DNA of 64,000 nucleotides. It comes from Arthrobacter oryzae. Lineage in GTDB: Bacteria; Actinomycetota; Actinomycetes; Actinomycetales; Micrococcaceae. A program made the translations under genes and the position numbers. Shown here piece after piece: positions 8,407 through 17,643 of the stretch (position 1 is its first letter; the number at the start of each line of letters is the position of its first letter). Where the stretch lies: positions 558,001 to 622,000 of the forward strand of contig NZ_RBIR01000002.1 of the NCBI RefSeq assembly GCF_003634095.1, written 5' to 3'. The notes beneath the pieces are model-generated. The model was given only the letters and a program-made list of their open reading frames with translations, was not told the DNA's origin and searched no databases.

Positions 8407-9693
8407 TTAGACGTACCCGTCGACAATCGCCGCGGCGATCTCGCGGTACGCACGCCGGGTTTCGGGGCGGAGCACGTCCAGGGTCACGAGGTCGCCGTCG
8501 GCCACTCCCCGGTCGTGCGGAACGGCGATCAACTGCCGGCAGATGCCGGACAGGTGTTCCTCGATCGCGTCCTTGTCCACCCGGGTGGAGACCTCGTCTT
8601 TGTCCGTGATGACCACGACGGCGTTGCGGGCCAGGTCTTCGTAGCCGTGGCTGGCCAGCCAGTGCAGGGTGCTGCGCGCCCGTTTGGCCCCGCTGACGGC
8701 GTACCCGGCCGCAATGATGAGGTTGTCCGCCGACTGCAGGATCCCGCTCATGGCATTGTGCGTCACGCCGGTGCCGCAGTCGATCAGCGCCACCGAGTAG
8801 TAGGCGGAGATGAGCTTGCGGATCCGGAGGTATTCCTCCGCCGTCAGTGAATCCGACACCTCGGGGTCTTGTTCGCCGGCAATGAGATGGAGCCTGCCGG
8901 CATGGTGCATGTAGCGGGCCAGGGCCGTCAGGGAATCCACGGATTCGATGTTCTTGAGCAGGTCCGTGATGGTGCGCGGGCTCTGCTGCTGGTAGATGCC
9001 CTCGCCGAGGGCGCGTTCCACGAGATCGCCGGAGTCGGGGTTGGCGTCGATCGCGCACGGCGGATCGCCCCGGAATTCGGCCAGCGTCAGTCCTACCCCG
9101 ACCGTGGTGGAGGTCTTGCCGATGCCGCCCTTGAGGCTCAGGACAGCAGTGTTGTAGCTGCCTTGGAGCTGGCGGGAGATGCGCCGGGCCAGCTCGTCTT
9201 CCTCGCGCTGGCGGGGGCTCGGACCCAGGTTGAGCCCCCCGCCGGTCAGGTTGTACAGAGCGCCGCGGAACCCGCCGACGGGCCGGGGCTTCTGCTCGCG
9301 AACAAAGAGACCCGGGGAACTGATGAAGTCAGGCACCGGGGCGTCGGCCAGGGCCGCGGCCCGGCTGGCCGACCGGGTGGAGCGGGTCGGCTGTGCAGGC
9401 ACTGCGGGCGCGGCCTCGGGGGCAGGCGGCGTCCTAACGGGGTCGTTGGCCGGCTTCGCCGGTTGCGGCCTCGCGGGCGCGTCGGCTGCAGCGGCGGCCT
9501 CCGCCCAGGAACTGCTCGGAGTTGTGGGGCGCTGTTCAGCCTGGTTGCTGGAAATAATGGGCATGGTTCCTGTCCAGGCGTCGGAGTCGTCGCCGCGGCG
9601 GCGGTCTCTCCGGCGCGGCAGTTGGGCCTGCTCTGCAGCTTCTTCAGCTTCAGCGAGGGCGTTGGCGGTCTTGTTTTCGACCGGTTCTGGCAT
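8407..9693 (-). CDS. MinD/ParA-like ATPase with type VII-associated (EspI-like) architecture
   Basis: A 428-residue SIMIBI-class ATPase. The first ~160 residues are disordered, rich in Ala, Pro and Arg. A deviant Walker A motif, KGGIGKTS, sits at 188-195, with a later AIDANPDSGDL and VALIDCGTG that match Walker A' and B. The linker GGFRGALYNLTGG-LNLGPSP followed by a charged helix is a signature I associate with the MinD-like proteins encoded near ESX/type VII secretion loci of actinobacteria, yet no WXG100, EccC or mycosin gene is present here. GGGGGGA seven bases upstream of the ATG supports the start. Confidence 0.8.
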   Translation of the reverse strand: MPEPVENKTANALAEAEEAAEQAQLPRRRDRRRGDDSDAWTGTMPIISSNQAEQRPTTPSSSWAEAAAAADAPARPQPAKPANDPVRTPPAPEAAPAVPAQPTRSTRSASRAAALADAPVPDFISSPGLFVREQKPRPVGGFRGALYNLTGGGLNLGPSPRQREEDELARRISRQLQGSYNTAVLSLKGGIGKTSTTVGVGLTLAEFRGDPPCAIDANPDSGDLVERALGEGIYQQQSPRTITDLLKNIESVDSLTALARYMHHAGRLHLIAGEQDPEVSDSLTAEEYLRIRKLISAYYSVALIDCGTGVTHNAMSGILQSADNLIIAAGYAVSGAKRARSTLHWLASHGYEDLARNAVVVITDKDEVSTRVDKDAIEEHLSGICRQLIAVPHDRGVADGDLVTLDVLRPETRRAYREIAAAIVDGYV

Positions 9694-9812
9694 GTTTGTT
9701 CCCCCCAGGGATCACAGCGCAGACCGCTGCAGTGCTCGATTGACATCGTTCAAGGGACAAGTCTAGGGGCAGTAGTGCGCACCCTTACCATCGGATGCCG
9801 AAAATCCCGCGG

Positions 9813-10628
9813 CTAGCGGTGGGCGCGCGTGTCCTGCAGACGCGTGATGAACCAGCGCGACTGCTCGGGCCCGTACGGCAGGATCGGGATGGCCTTGGTC
9901 GCGTCGTCCGGGGTTTCGCGGGTGGCCTGGATGGCCTGGCGCACCGCGGTGGTCATGGTGTGGGCCATGGTCTTGACGAACTGGTCCGAGCACGGCTCGC
10001 CGTGGCCGGGAATAAGGAACTCGTAGCGGTGCCGCAGCGCGGACAGGTGCCGGAGGGCGTCGGCCCAGTCTTCCGGGAAGGAGTCCTCGAATGATGGGTG
10101 GGAACCCTGTTCCACGAGGTCGCCGGCGAAGAGCGTGCTCGCGGTGCCGACCAGCAGATCGCCGTCGGTGTGGCCGCGGCCCAGATAAAACAACGTGACG
10201 GCCTGTCCGCCAAGGTCCACGAGGACCGGCTGGTCTTTCACGATCGCGTTGGGAACCACCAGCTCAACGTCGGTGCCCTCCCCGGCCGCCATCTCCGGCT
10301 CGGCCTGGGCCACGAACCTGCGCTGCTCGTCGCCGTTCTCCTCGATTTCGGCGGCGCAGTTCTCGTGCGCCCAGAACTCCGTGACGCCGTCGGCGGCGAA
10401 GACGGCGTTGCCGAAGAAGTGATCGTAGTGGGCGTGCGTGTTGACGACGACGAGAGGCAGCGCCGTCTTCTGGCGCACCGCAGCGAGGATCTCGCGTCCC
10501 TGCCGGGGCCCGCCGCCGGTGTCGATCACCATGGCGCGCTCACTGCCGACCACCAGACCGGTGTTGAGCGACGAACCTTGAGTTGTCAGTACGTAGTTGT
10601 CCGGACCGACTTCGAGCCATCGTGACAT
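9813..10628 (-). CDS. MBL-fold metallohydrolase
   Basis: A 271-residue metallo-beta-lactamase-fold hydrolase. The metal-binding motif NTHAHYDHFFGN (His65, His67, Asp69, His70) is intact. The later ligands appear in LGRGHTDGD and IPGHGEP. It resembles the single-domain group that includes class B beta-lactamase-like and glyoxalase II-like hydrolases. There is no signal peptide, so a cytoplasmic role is likely and antibiotic resistance should not be assumed. It stands alone between the MinD-like ATPase and the 2-oxoacid dehydrogenase operon. Confidence 0.83.
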   Translation of the reverse strand: MSRWLEVGPDNYVLTTQGSSLNTGLVVGSERAMVIDTGGGPRQGREILAAVRQKTALPLVVVNTHAHYDHFFGNAVFAADGVTEFWAHENCAAEIEENGDEQRRFVAQAEPEMAAGEGTDVELVVPNAIVKDQPVLVDLGGQAVTLFYLGRGHTDGDLLVGTASTLFAGDLVEQGSHPSFEDSFPEDWADALRHLSALRHRYEFLIPGHGEPCSDQFVKTMAHTMTTAVRQAIQATRETPDDATKAIPILPYGPEQSRWFITRLQDTRAHR

Positions 10629-10839
10629 TGAATCTCCGTATTTCCGACGCTTTTCCGGCGTTGTTGGTGCGGCGCTGATCGTGCGCAGTTCAGGCCTCGA
10701 TTCTACCCGCGACGGCCGGAAGTTCCCTTCAGGACGTGCCCGTCCCGCGGCGATTGCGGGGATGCCCGGAAGCCCCCCGACTGGCTCGCGCCGCGCCGCG
10801 GTGCGGCGCGAGCCGACGGCCCGGATCCCCGGGCGGGCC

Positions 10840-12495
10840 TCACATGTCCGCGAGTGCCGAGCCGGGGTTCTCGATCGCGTCGGCGACGTAGCGCAGGAAG
10901 CCGCCGGCCGTGCCGCCGTCGCAGACGCGGTGGTCGAAGGTGAGCGTCAGTTCGGTGACCTTGCGGACCGCGAGTTCCCCGTTGACTACCCAGGGCTTGT
11001 CGATGATCCGCCCGACGCCGAGAATCCCGACCTCGGGGTGGTTGATGATCGCGGCCGAGCCGTCCACCCCGAACACGCCGTAATTGTTCAGCGTGAATGT
11101 GCCGCTGCCCAGTTCCGCCGGGGTCGCCTTGCCCTCGCGGACGACGGCGGTCAGCCGGCGGATCTCGGTGTCCAGTTCGCGGGCGCTGAGCCTGTCGGCA
11201 TTGCGGACGGACGGGACCATGAGCCCGCGGTCGGTCTGCGCCGCAAAACCGAGGTTGACGCCGTCGAACGCGACGATCTCCTGGCTGGCACCGCCGGTGG
11301 TGTCCTCAGTGGTGACGATCCTGGTGTTGAGCTCGGGGTACTTCTTCAGTCCGGCCGTGACGAACCGGGCGATGAACGCCAGCAGGCCCGGCGTGTTGTG
11401 CGGGTCCGACTTCTTCAGTGCGGCACGCATCTCCACAAGTGCGGTGGCATCCACGTCCACCCACACTGTTGCTTCCGGGATCTCGGACCGGCTGCGCGTC
11501 ATGTTTGCCGCGACGGCCTTCCGCACCCCGCGGACCGGCGTGCGTCCGGCGATGCCCAGCCCGGTGCGCGAATCCGTGGCCCCGGACGCACTGGCTGTGT
11601 CCGCCGAAACCGCCGCGACGGGCCTGGCAGGTTCAACCGCCGGGCGCTCCGTCTCCGGAGCGGGGTTGATGGCCGCCTCAACGTCCCGCCGCATGATGAG
11701 CCCGCTGGCCCCCGACCCCTGGAGTCCCCCCAAGTCGACCCCATGATCGCGCGCCATCCGGCGGACCAGCGGAGAAATAACCGCCCCCAGCTTGCCCGGG
11801 ACCCGGGTGCGAAGGAGCAAAAGGTCATCGGCAGCCTTCTCGGCCTCCGACAGCCGAGCAACGGGGGCAGCCCCCGTAGCCCGCTTAGGAGCCCGGGTGC
11901 GCTGGGCAACCCCATGCCCGCCCGGCGTCCCATACCCGATCAGGACATTCCCGGACCCGGCCTTCTCCTCCTCGCGGTAAACCTCGGCGGCGACATCAGC
12001 CGACGACTCGGCGACGGCGTCAGGTGAGTCGTCAACAACAGCCTGCGACGCAGACCCAGCCGACGCAGGCGATGCCGCCCCGGGAGTGGCATCGGGCCTG
12101 ACGGAGCCGGCAGCATCGTCCGCAGGACGTATGCTGTCCGGCGAAGGGGCGGGGGCGGCATCGCCTGTGGCGGCGCCACCCGCAACGGAACTACCGGGGG
12201 CGGCATCATCCGTGCCGGCCCGACCGGCCCCACCGGAAGAAGCGGCAGCCCCAACCGGCATCACCGAGATCAGCGGCTTGCCGACGTCGAGCGTCTGACC
12301 GGGCTCACCGTGCAGCACGGCGACGGTGCCGGCGTACGGGGAGGGCACCTCCACCATGGACTTGGCGGTCTCGACCTCGGCGATCGGCTGGTCCACGCGG
12401 ATCTCGTCGCCCACGGCCACGAGCCAGTTGACGAGCTCGGCCTCGGTGAGGCCTTCGCCGAGGTCCGGCAGGAGGAATACTTTCGGTTCGCTCAT
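10840..12495 (-). CDS. bkdC: Branched-chain 2-oxoacid dehydrogenase E2 (dihydrolipoyl acyltransferase)
   Basis: The E2 core of a 2-oxoacid dehydrogenase, 551 residues from the ATG at 12495. One lipoyl domain comes first, with the lipoylated lysine in VETAKSMVEV (Lys45). A very long Ala/Pro/Ser-rich linker follows (about 80-240), then a peripheral-subunit-binding domain (SPLVRRMARDHGVDLGGLQG) and the acyltransferase domain ending in FDHRVCDGGTAGGFL, with the catalytic H-x3-D-G. It follows E1beta by two bases. Substrate choice is inferred: actinobacterial pyruvate dehydrogenase normally uses a single-chain AceE, so a split alpha/beta E1 points to branched-chain 2-oxoacids. Confidence 0.88.
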   Translation of the reverse strand: MSEPKVFLLPDLGEGLTEAELVNWLVAVGDEIRVDQPIAEVETAKSMVEVPSPYAGTVAVLHGEPGQTLDVGKPLISVMPVGAAASSGGAGRAGTDDAAPGSSVAGGAATGDAAPAPSPDSIRPADDAAGSVRPDATPGAASPASAGSASQAVVDDSPDAVAESSADVAAEVYREEEKAGSGNVLIGYGTPGGHGVAQRTRAPKRATGAAPVARLSEAEKAADDLLLLRTRVPGKLGAVISPLVRRMARDHGVDLGGLQGSGASGLIMRRDVEAAINPAPETERPAVEPARPVAAVSADTASASGATDSRTGLGIAGRTPVRGVRKAVAANMTRSRSEIPEATVWVDVDATALVEMRAALKKSDPHNTPGLLAFIARFVTAGLKKYPELNTRIVTTEDTTGGASQEIVAFDGVNLGFAAQTDRGLMVPSVRNADRLSARELDTEIRRLTAVVREGKATPAELGSGTFTLNNYGVFGVDGSAAIINHPEVGILGVGRIIDKPWVVNGELAVRKVTELTLTFDHRVCDGGTAGGFLRYVADAIENPGSALADM

Positions 12496-12497
12496 GG

Positions 12498-13610
12498 TCA
12501 GTCTTCCCATTGGAGGTCGTCAACGGCGTCGAGGATGCGGTCTACGCCGGGCAGGTAGAAATGCTCAAGCTTCGGCGCCGGGTACGGCACGTCGAAGCCC
12601 GTGACGCGGCGGATCGGCGCGGCCAGGTGGTGGAAGCAGCGCTCCTGGACCCGGGCCACGATTTCCGAGGCCACGGACGCGAAGCCGTGGGCCTCGGCGA
12701 TGACCACGGCACGGCCGGTCTTGCGGACCGAGGCGCACACCGTTTCGTCGTCGAACGGCACGATCGAGCGGACGTCGATCACTTCCAGCGAGCGGCCTTC
12801 CTCGGCGGCGGCCGCAGCGGCGGCGAGCGCCGTCGGGACGGACGGCCCGTAGGCGATCAGGGTGGCGTCGGTGCCGGGGCGGGCGACGGCGGCACGGCCC
12901 TCGGAGGACGTGCCGCGCTCGGTGTTCGCGGTGTGTTCGTCGCGCAGCGCGTCCAGGTCCACCAGGTCCTTGGACCAGTACAGCTTCTTGGGCTCCATGA
13001 ACATGACGGGGTCGTCGGAGTCGATGGCTTCGCGGAGCATCCGGTAGCCGTCCGCGACCGTGGCCGGGGTGAAGACCTTCAGGCCCGCGGTGTGGGCGTA
13101 GTAGGCCTCGGAGGAATCGCAGTGGTGTTCCACCCCGCCGATGCCGCCCGCGTACGGGACGCGGATGACCATGGGCAGCTTCACGGTGCCCTTGGTGCGG
13201 TTGTGCATTTTGGCGACGTGGCTGACGATCTGTTCGAAGGCCGGGTAGGCGAAGGCGTCGAACTGCATCTCGATGACCGGGCGCATGCCGTTCATGGCCA
13301 TGCCCACGGCCATACCCACGATCCCGGATTCGGCCAGCGGGGTGTCGAAGCAGCGGCTGGTCCCGAACGTCTTGGTCAGGCCGTCCGTGATGCGGAAGAC
13401 GCCGCCGAGCATGCCGACGTCCTCGCCGAACACCAGGACCGATTCGTCCGCGTGCATGGCGTCGGCCATGGCGGTGTTCAGGGCCTTGGCCAGGGTGATG
13501 GTCTGCGGGCCGGTCTTCTCGGCCTCAACCGCGGCCCGGGCGGCCGCGCGGGCGGTGGCGGCGCTGACGTTGCCGTTCGCCTCGGAGGACGTGGTGATGG
13601 TGGGGCTCAT
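12498..13610 (-). CDS. bkdB: Branched-chain 2-oxoacid dehydrogenase E1 beta subunit
   Basis: The 370-residue E1 beta subunit, from the ATG at 13610 that overlaps the E1 alpha stop as ATGA. Typical sequences are TLAKALNTAMADAMHADESVLVFGEDVG at the start of the transketolase pyrimidine domain, EMQFDAFAYPAFEQIVSHVAKM, and a C-terminal domain with VIDVRSIVPFDDETV and FDVPYPAPKLEHFYLPGVDRI. With E1 alpha it decarboxylates 2-oxo acids on thiamine diphosphate and transfers the acyl group to the E2 lipoyl arm. Overlapping starts and stops across three genes indicate strict co-translation. Confidence 0.92.
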   Translation of the reverse strand: MSPTITTSSEANGNVSAATARAAARAAVEAEKTGPQTITLAKALNTAMADAMHADESVLVFGEDVGMLGGVFRITDGLTKTFGTSRCFDTPLAESGIVGMAVGMAMNGMRPVIEMQFDAFAYPAFEQIVSHVAKMHNRTKGTVKLPMVIRVPYAGGIGGVEHHCDSSEAYYAHTAGLKVFTPATVADGYRMLREAIDSDDPVMFMEPKKLYWSKDLVDLDALRDEHTANTERGTSSEGRAAVARPGTDATLIAYGPSVPTALAAAAAAAEEGRSLEVIDVRSIVPFDDETVCASVRKTGRAVVIAEAHGFASVASEIVARVQERCFHHLAAPIRRVTGFDVPYPAPKLEHFYLPGVDRILDAVDDLQWED

Positions 13611-14902
13611 TTTCCGGACCCCTTTGCGGTGGATGCGGCCGCGGTGGACGCGGCGTCGCGGGCGAGTTCGTCGGCGAGCATGGCGGACTGTTCTTTCAGC
13701 TGTGGGGTGGGTGTCGAGAAGACGTACTTGAAGAGGTCCTGCGGCTCCACCGGGACCTCTTCGCTGAGGCCTTCGCGCAGCTGCGTGGCAACCGCCTCGG
13801 CCTTGTCGGCGATCCTGGCGGCGAGGCCGTCGTCGAGCAGCCCGCGGTCCGTCAGGTAGGTCGTCATCCGGCTCAGCGGGTCCTTGGCTACCCATTCGGC
13901 AACTTCGCTGTCCTGCCGGTAGCGGGTGGCGTCGTCGGCGTTGGTGTGCGCCTGCATCCGGTAGGTGTGGGCCTCCACAAGCAGGGGGCCGGAGCCTTCC
14001 CGGGCGAGCTTGACGGCGCGGCCGAGGACGGCGAGCAGCGCGACGACGTCGTTGCCGTCCACGCGTTCACCGGCCATGCCGTAGCCCACGGCCTTGTGCG
14101 CAAGCGACGGCGCGACAGACTGGTGGGCGAGCGGCACGGAGATCGCGTACTGGTTGTTCTGGACGAAGAAGACCACCGGCAGGTGGAAGACGGCGGCGAA
14201 GTTCAGGGCCTCGTGGAAGTCGCCCTCGCTCGTGGCGCCGTCGCCGCACATGGCCAGGACCACGGTGTCCTCGCCGCGCAGCTTGGCGGCGTGGGCGACG
14301 CCGACGCCGTGCAGCAGCTGGGTGGTCAGCGGGGTGCACTGGATGCCGACCTTGTGCTTGGAGGGGTCGTAGCCTCCGTGCCAGTCGCCGCGGAACAGCG
14401 TCATGGTCTGGACGGGGTCCACGCCGCGGGCCATCACGGCCACCGAATCACGGTAGGTGGGGAACAGCCAGTCGCCGTCGGCGAGGCACAGCGCCGCAGC
14501 GACCTGGCAGGCCTCCTGGCCGTGGCTGGACGGGTAGACGGCCATCCGGCCCTGCCGGACCAGCGCGGAGTTCTGGTCATTGACGCGGCGGCCGACGACC
14601 AGCTGCTCATAGGCGGCCAGTAGTTCGGCCTCGCCGGGCAGGGTGTACTCGTGCCCGGGCTGGGTGCCCTGCTCGGTGTGCGGGTGCAGGGTGCCGTCGG
14701 GGCCGACCATCTGGATCTGGTGGCGGGCGGGGAGCATGTAGTCCTCAACCGTGATGCCGAACTTCCGCACGGCCTCGCTGGCTGGATCCTGCTGCTCAGT
14801 ATGCTGCGAGCCGGCTTGCTGCGAGGCGTGCCGGGCGGCGGGCGCCGCCCCCGGCTCCGCCGTCGCGGGCTGCTGCGCAGCGTGGTCTGCGGAGATCGTC
14901 AT
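13607..14902 (-). CDS. bkdA: Branched-chain 2-oxoacid dehydrogenase E1 alpha subunit
   Basis: The 431-residue E1 alpha subunit. The thiamine-diphosphate motif begins CGDGATSEGDFHEALNF and ends VQNNQYAIS. The phosphorylation-loop-like region RMQAHTNADDATRY is also present. An extra ~40 residues of Ala/Gln-rich sequence precede the conserved domain. The start at 14902 has AGAAGGA upstream. It is the first gene of the operon and is transcribed away from an Lrp/AsnC regulator, which probably reads branched-chain amino acids or their oxo acids. No E3 (dihydrolipoyl dehydrogenase) gene is in the window, so the complex must use a shared one. Confidence 0.92.
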   Translation of the reverse strand: MTISADHAAQQPATAEPGAAPAARHASQQAGSQHTEQQDPASEAVRKFGITVEDYMLPARHQIQMVGPDGTLHPHTEQGTQPGHEYTLPGEAELLAAYEQLVVGRRVNDQNSALVRQGRMAVYPSSHGQEACQVAAALCLADGDWLFPTYRDSVAVMARGVDPVQTMTLFRGDWHGGYDPSKHKVGIQCTPLTTQLLHGVGVAHAAKLRGEDTVVLAMCGDGATSEGDFHEALNFAAVFHLPVVFFVQNNQYAISVPLAHQSVAPSLAHKAVGYGMAGERVDGNDVVALLAVLGRAVKLAREGSGPLLVEAHTYRMQAHTNADDATRYRQDSEVAEWVAKDPLSRMTTYLTDRGLLDDGLAARIADKAEAVATQLREGLSEEVPVEPQDLFKYVFSTPTPQLKEQSAMLADELARDAASTAAASTAKGSGK

Positions 14903-15061
14903 TGGTCCGTCCTTCTGTAGCCACTAATCTTTCTAAGTATGCCGTCGGGTGATGTTTCGTATCCAGCCCCGCGGAGAATCATGGAGAAGTCCACATATTT
15001 GCCCTAATCTTGAAGACAAATCGTAAGTGTGAGCTGGATTACCGGCGGAGGTTGTAGACGA

Positions 15062-15526
15062 ATGGCAGAGCTCGAGGCAGACCAAGTGGCGGTCCCGCTG
15101 GACGACGTGGACCGGAACATCATTGCGGAGCTGACCCGGGACGGCCGGATGTCCGTGACCCAGGTGGCGGAAAACGTCCACATTTCGCGCGCCCACGCCT
15201 ATACCCGGATTGCCCGGCTCACCGGCGAGGGGGTCCTGACCAAGTTCACGGCCCTGGTCGATCCCATCAAGGCCGGCCTGAAGTCCTCGGCCTATGTGAC
15301 GCTGAAGGTGCGCCAGCACTCCTGGCGCGAGCTCCGTGAGCTCCTGCGCGCCATCCCCGAGGTCCATCACATCGCGCTGGTGGGCGGCGACTTCGATGTC
15401 ATCCTGTTGGTGCGCGCGGTGGACAACATCGACCTGCGCCGGGTGATCTTCGACCAGCTCCAGTCGATGCCGGGGGTCCTGGACACCCAGACGTTCCTGG
15501 TGTTCGAGGACCTGGATACGCGCTAG
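15062..15526 (+). CDS. Lrp/AsnC family transcriptional regulator
   Basis: A 154-residue feast/famine regulator. The N-terminal helix-turn-helix reads DDVDRNIIAELTRDGRMSVT then VAENVHISRAHAYTRIARL. The C-terminal ligand-binding RAM domain has HHIALVGGDFDVILLVRAVD. ATG 15062 is supported by GGAGG ten bases upstream; the in-frame start 33 bases earlier lacks one. It is divergent from the bkdABC-type operon with 159 bases between the starts, and is its likely regulator (inferred from position). Confidence 0.9.
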   Translation: MAELEADQVAVPLDDVDRNIIAELTRDGRMSVTQVAENVHISRAHAYTRIARLTGEGVLTKFTALVDPIKAGLKSSAYVTLKVRQHSWRELRELLRAIPEVHHIALVGGDFDVILLVRAVDNIDLRRVIFDQLQSMPGVLDTQTFLVFEDLDTR

Positions 15527-15574
15527 TGCACGCATCCCTTCATCCGGGCCCGGGGGCCGGCGCCCGGGCGGCTG

Positions 15575-16354
15575 TCAGCCCTTGAAAACCGGGGTGCGCT
15601 TCTCCTGGAAAGCGCGGAAGCCCTCAGCGTAGTCCTCGCTCTTGCACAACCGCGCCTGCTCGGCGTTCTCCTCTTCCATGGCCTCCCAGAGCCCCAGACG
15701 CTGGTCTCGGATGTGCGCCACGAGCTCCTTGCTGGCGGTGAAGGCACCCGTGGCGCCGGTAGCCACGGTGGCCACGATGGCACGGGTGTTCGCCAGCAGC
15801 TCCGCCGCCGGCATGGCCCGGCTGAACAGGCCCTGCGCCACGGCCTCGGTACCGCTCATGAGCTCGGCCGTGTAGATCAGGTCCAGGGTCCGGTGCATGC
15901 CGAGGCGTTCGGTGAAATACCAGTGCCCGCCGGAATCCAGGGTGGCGCCGAGCTTCGCGAACGGTGAGCCGAACTTGGCGTTGTCCGCCACGTAGACCAC
16001 GTCCGTGGCCAGCAGCAGGCCGAGCCCGACGCCGAGGCAGGCGCCCTGGGCCGCGGCGAACGTGGGCGCCGGGAACGCGCTCATTTTCTTGAGCAGCGGC
16101 TGGACGAGGCCGCCCAGATAGGCCTGCGCGTCGTCGCTCTCCGGGGTCACGCCGGCAATGTCGCGGCCGGCGCAAAAGGCGCGGCCCTCTCCGCGGAGCA
16201 GCAGCGCCCGGACCTCGCCGCGTGAGGCGGCGTCGGCGGCGTCGTCGTAAGCCCGGGACAAGTCAGCCAGTGCCTGCTCGTCGAGGGAGTTCAGCTTGTG
16301 CGGGGCGTCGAGCACTACCTCGGCGACGCCGTCGGCAATGGAGAGGGAAATCAT
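15575..16354 (-). CDS. paaG: Enoyl-CoA hydratase/isomerase, probable PaaG-type epoxide isomerase
   Basis: A crotonase-fold protein of 259 residues. The oxyanion-hole segments are GEGRAFCAGRDIAG and QGACLGVGLGLLLATD, and the C-terminus (DYAEGFRAFQEKRTPVFKG) aligns well with PaaG as I remember it. PaaG isomerises the ring epoxide of phenylacetyl-CoA to oxepin-CoA. It is the last gene after paaABCDE on the same strand, 52 bases after paaE, which is the best support for this role rather than a generic hydratase. The LDSGGHWYF segment is where the catalytic acid would lie. Confidence 0.78.
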   Translation of the reverse strand: MISLSIADGVAEVVLDAPHKLNSLDEQALADLSRAYDDAADAASRGEVRALLLRGEGRAFCAGRDIAGVTPESDDAQAYLGGLVQPLLKKMSAFPAPTFAAAQGACLGVGLGLLLATDVVYVADNAKFGSPFAKLGATLDSGGHWYFTERLGMHRTLDLIYTAELMSGTEAVAQGLFSRAMPAAELLANTRAIVATVATGATGAFTASKELVAHIRDQRLGLWEAMEEENAEQARLCKSEDYAEGFRAFQEKRTPVFKG

Positions 16355-16406
16355 GGGACTCCTTGGGTGGGAAAGCCGGGCGTCGAAAAACGGGCGTCGA
16401 AAGAAC

Positions 16407-17633
16407 CTAGACGTCGAAGTCGACCGTGACTTCCGGGGTGGTGGGGTGGGACTGGCAGGTCAGGACGTAGCCCTTGTCGAGCTCGTCCTGTTCCAGGGCA
16501 TAGTTCTCATCCATGGTGACCTTGCCGGAAACCACCTTGGCCCGGCAGGTGCCGCAGACGCCGCCGGCGCAGGCGAACGGCACGTCGGGGCGGACCCGGA
16601 GGGCGGCGTTGAGGATGGATTCCCGGGCGTGGGTGGGGCTCGAAACTTCGCCCTGCAGACCGTCCAGCTTGAACGTGATCTTGTACGTGTCCTGCGACTC
16701 GTCGGCGATGACGGGCCTGCCGATGTTGCCCTCCGGGCGATCCGGCTTGCCCGAAGTGAACAGTTCGAAGCGGACGTGCTCCGGGGCGACGCCGCGCGCG
16801 GCGAGGGTATCCCGGCAGAGCTGGACGAGTTCGAACGGGCCGCAGAGGAACCATTCGTCGACGTCGTCAGCGTGGATGGCGGTGCCCAGCAGCGCTTGGA
16901 GCTTCTCGGCGTCGATCCTGCCGCTGAGCAGCGGCGCAATCCGCTGTTCGCGGGAGAGCACGTGGTGCAACGCGAGCCGGGCCGGGTATTTGTCCTTCAG
17001 GTCCGCGAGTTCTTCAAGGAACATCACGTCCATGGCGGCCTTGTTTGCGTAGATGAGATCGAAGCGGGTCTCGGGGTGGGCTGCCAGCAGGGTGCGGGCG
17101 ATGGCGATTACCGGAGTGATACCGGAGCCGGCGGCGATGGCCACGAACGAGCCGGGCTCCCCCGCCAGCTCTTCCGGATGGTTCATCGAGTTCATGACGT
17201 TCTGCTCAACCGATTTGCCGTCCCGGCCGTGCTTGGAGACGAACGCACCCATGGGGCTCATGACGTCCAGGGCGTCCCCGGCCTTGAGTTCGGCGTTGGC
17301 CCAGGTGGAGAACAGGCCGCCGAGGTCCTTCTTGATGGCCACCCTGATCTCGCTGCTGCCGTCCTCGAAGCTGCGCGGTTCGGCGCAGATGGAGTAGCTG
17401 CGGCGGATCTCGTGGGGCTCGCCGGTCTCATCCGGCAATGTGGTCCGCAGGGCGACGTACTGGCCCGGCAGGTAGTCGAACTGCCCGGCGAGCGCGGCCG
17501 GGACCCCGAACGTGACCTCGATCGCGTCGTCGGTGAGCCGGCGGACTTCATCAACGGTCAGCGTGTGGAAGGACGCGCGGCGGCGGCCGGTGGCTGCGGC
17601 GGACTCGGCGGCTGTCTGGCGGACAACAGGCAT
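16407..17633 (-). CDS. paaE: Phenylacetyl-CoA epoxidase reductase subunit PaaE
   Basis: The reductase that passes electrons from NADPH through FAD and a 2Fe-2S centre to the PaaA di-iron site. The 408 residues contain a ferredoxin-NADP reductase-like part with RRSYSICAEP (FAD) and AAGSGITPV (nucleotide), and WFLCGPFELV. A C-terminal plant-type ferredoxin domain carries four cysteines in CAGGVCGTC and, about 30 residues on, LTCQSHP. It is longer than the ~356-residue E. coli protein, mainly at the N-terminus. It lies ten bases after paaD. Confidence 0.93.
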   Translation of the reverse strand: MPVVRQTAAESAAATGRRRASFHTLTVDEVRRLTDDAIEVTFGVPAALAGQFDYLPGQYVALRTTLPDETGEPHEIRRSYSICAEPRSFEDGSSEIRVAIKKDLGGLFSTWANAELKAGDALDVMSPMGAFVSKHGRDGKSVEQNVMNSMNHPEELAGEPGSFVAIAAGSGITPVIAIARTLLAAHPETRFDLIYANKAAMDVMFLEELADLKDKYPARLALHHVLSREQRIAPLLSGRIDAEKLQALLGTAIHADDVDEWFLCGPFELVQLCRDTLAARGVAPEHVRFELFTSGKPDRPEGNIGRPVIADESQDTYKITFKLDGLQGEVSSPTHARESILNAALRVRPDVPFACAGGVCGTCRAKVVSGKVTMDENYALEQDELDKGYVLTCQSHPTTPEVTVDFDV

Positions 17634-17643
17634 AGGTGCTTCC

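Noticed and set aside
8372..9058. Upstream extension of the GAF-ANTAR frame (474 residues in total)
   Set aside because: The extra part overlaps the MinD-like gene in another frame on the same strand and has no similarity to GAF proteins. ATG 8371 gives the normal length.
8407..9693. Type VII secretion locus
   Set aside because: Only a MinD-like ATPase is present; no WXG100, EccB-E or mycosin gene was seen.
9813..10628. Metallo-beta-lactamase resistance gene
   Set aside because: The metal motif is shared by the whole MBL-fold superfamily, and there is no signal peptide.
12510..13859. A 449-residue plus-strand open frame
   Set aside because: Antisense of the E1 beta gene, whose conserved motifs are complete.
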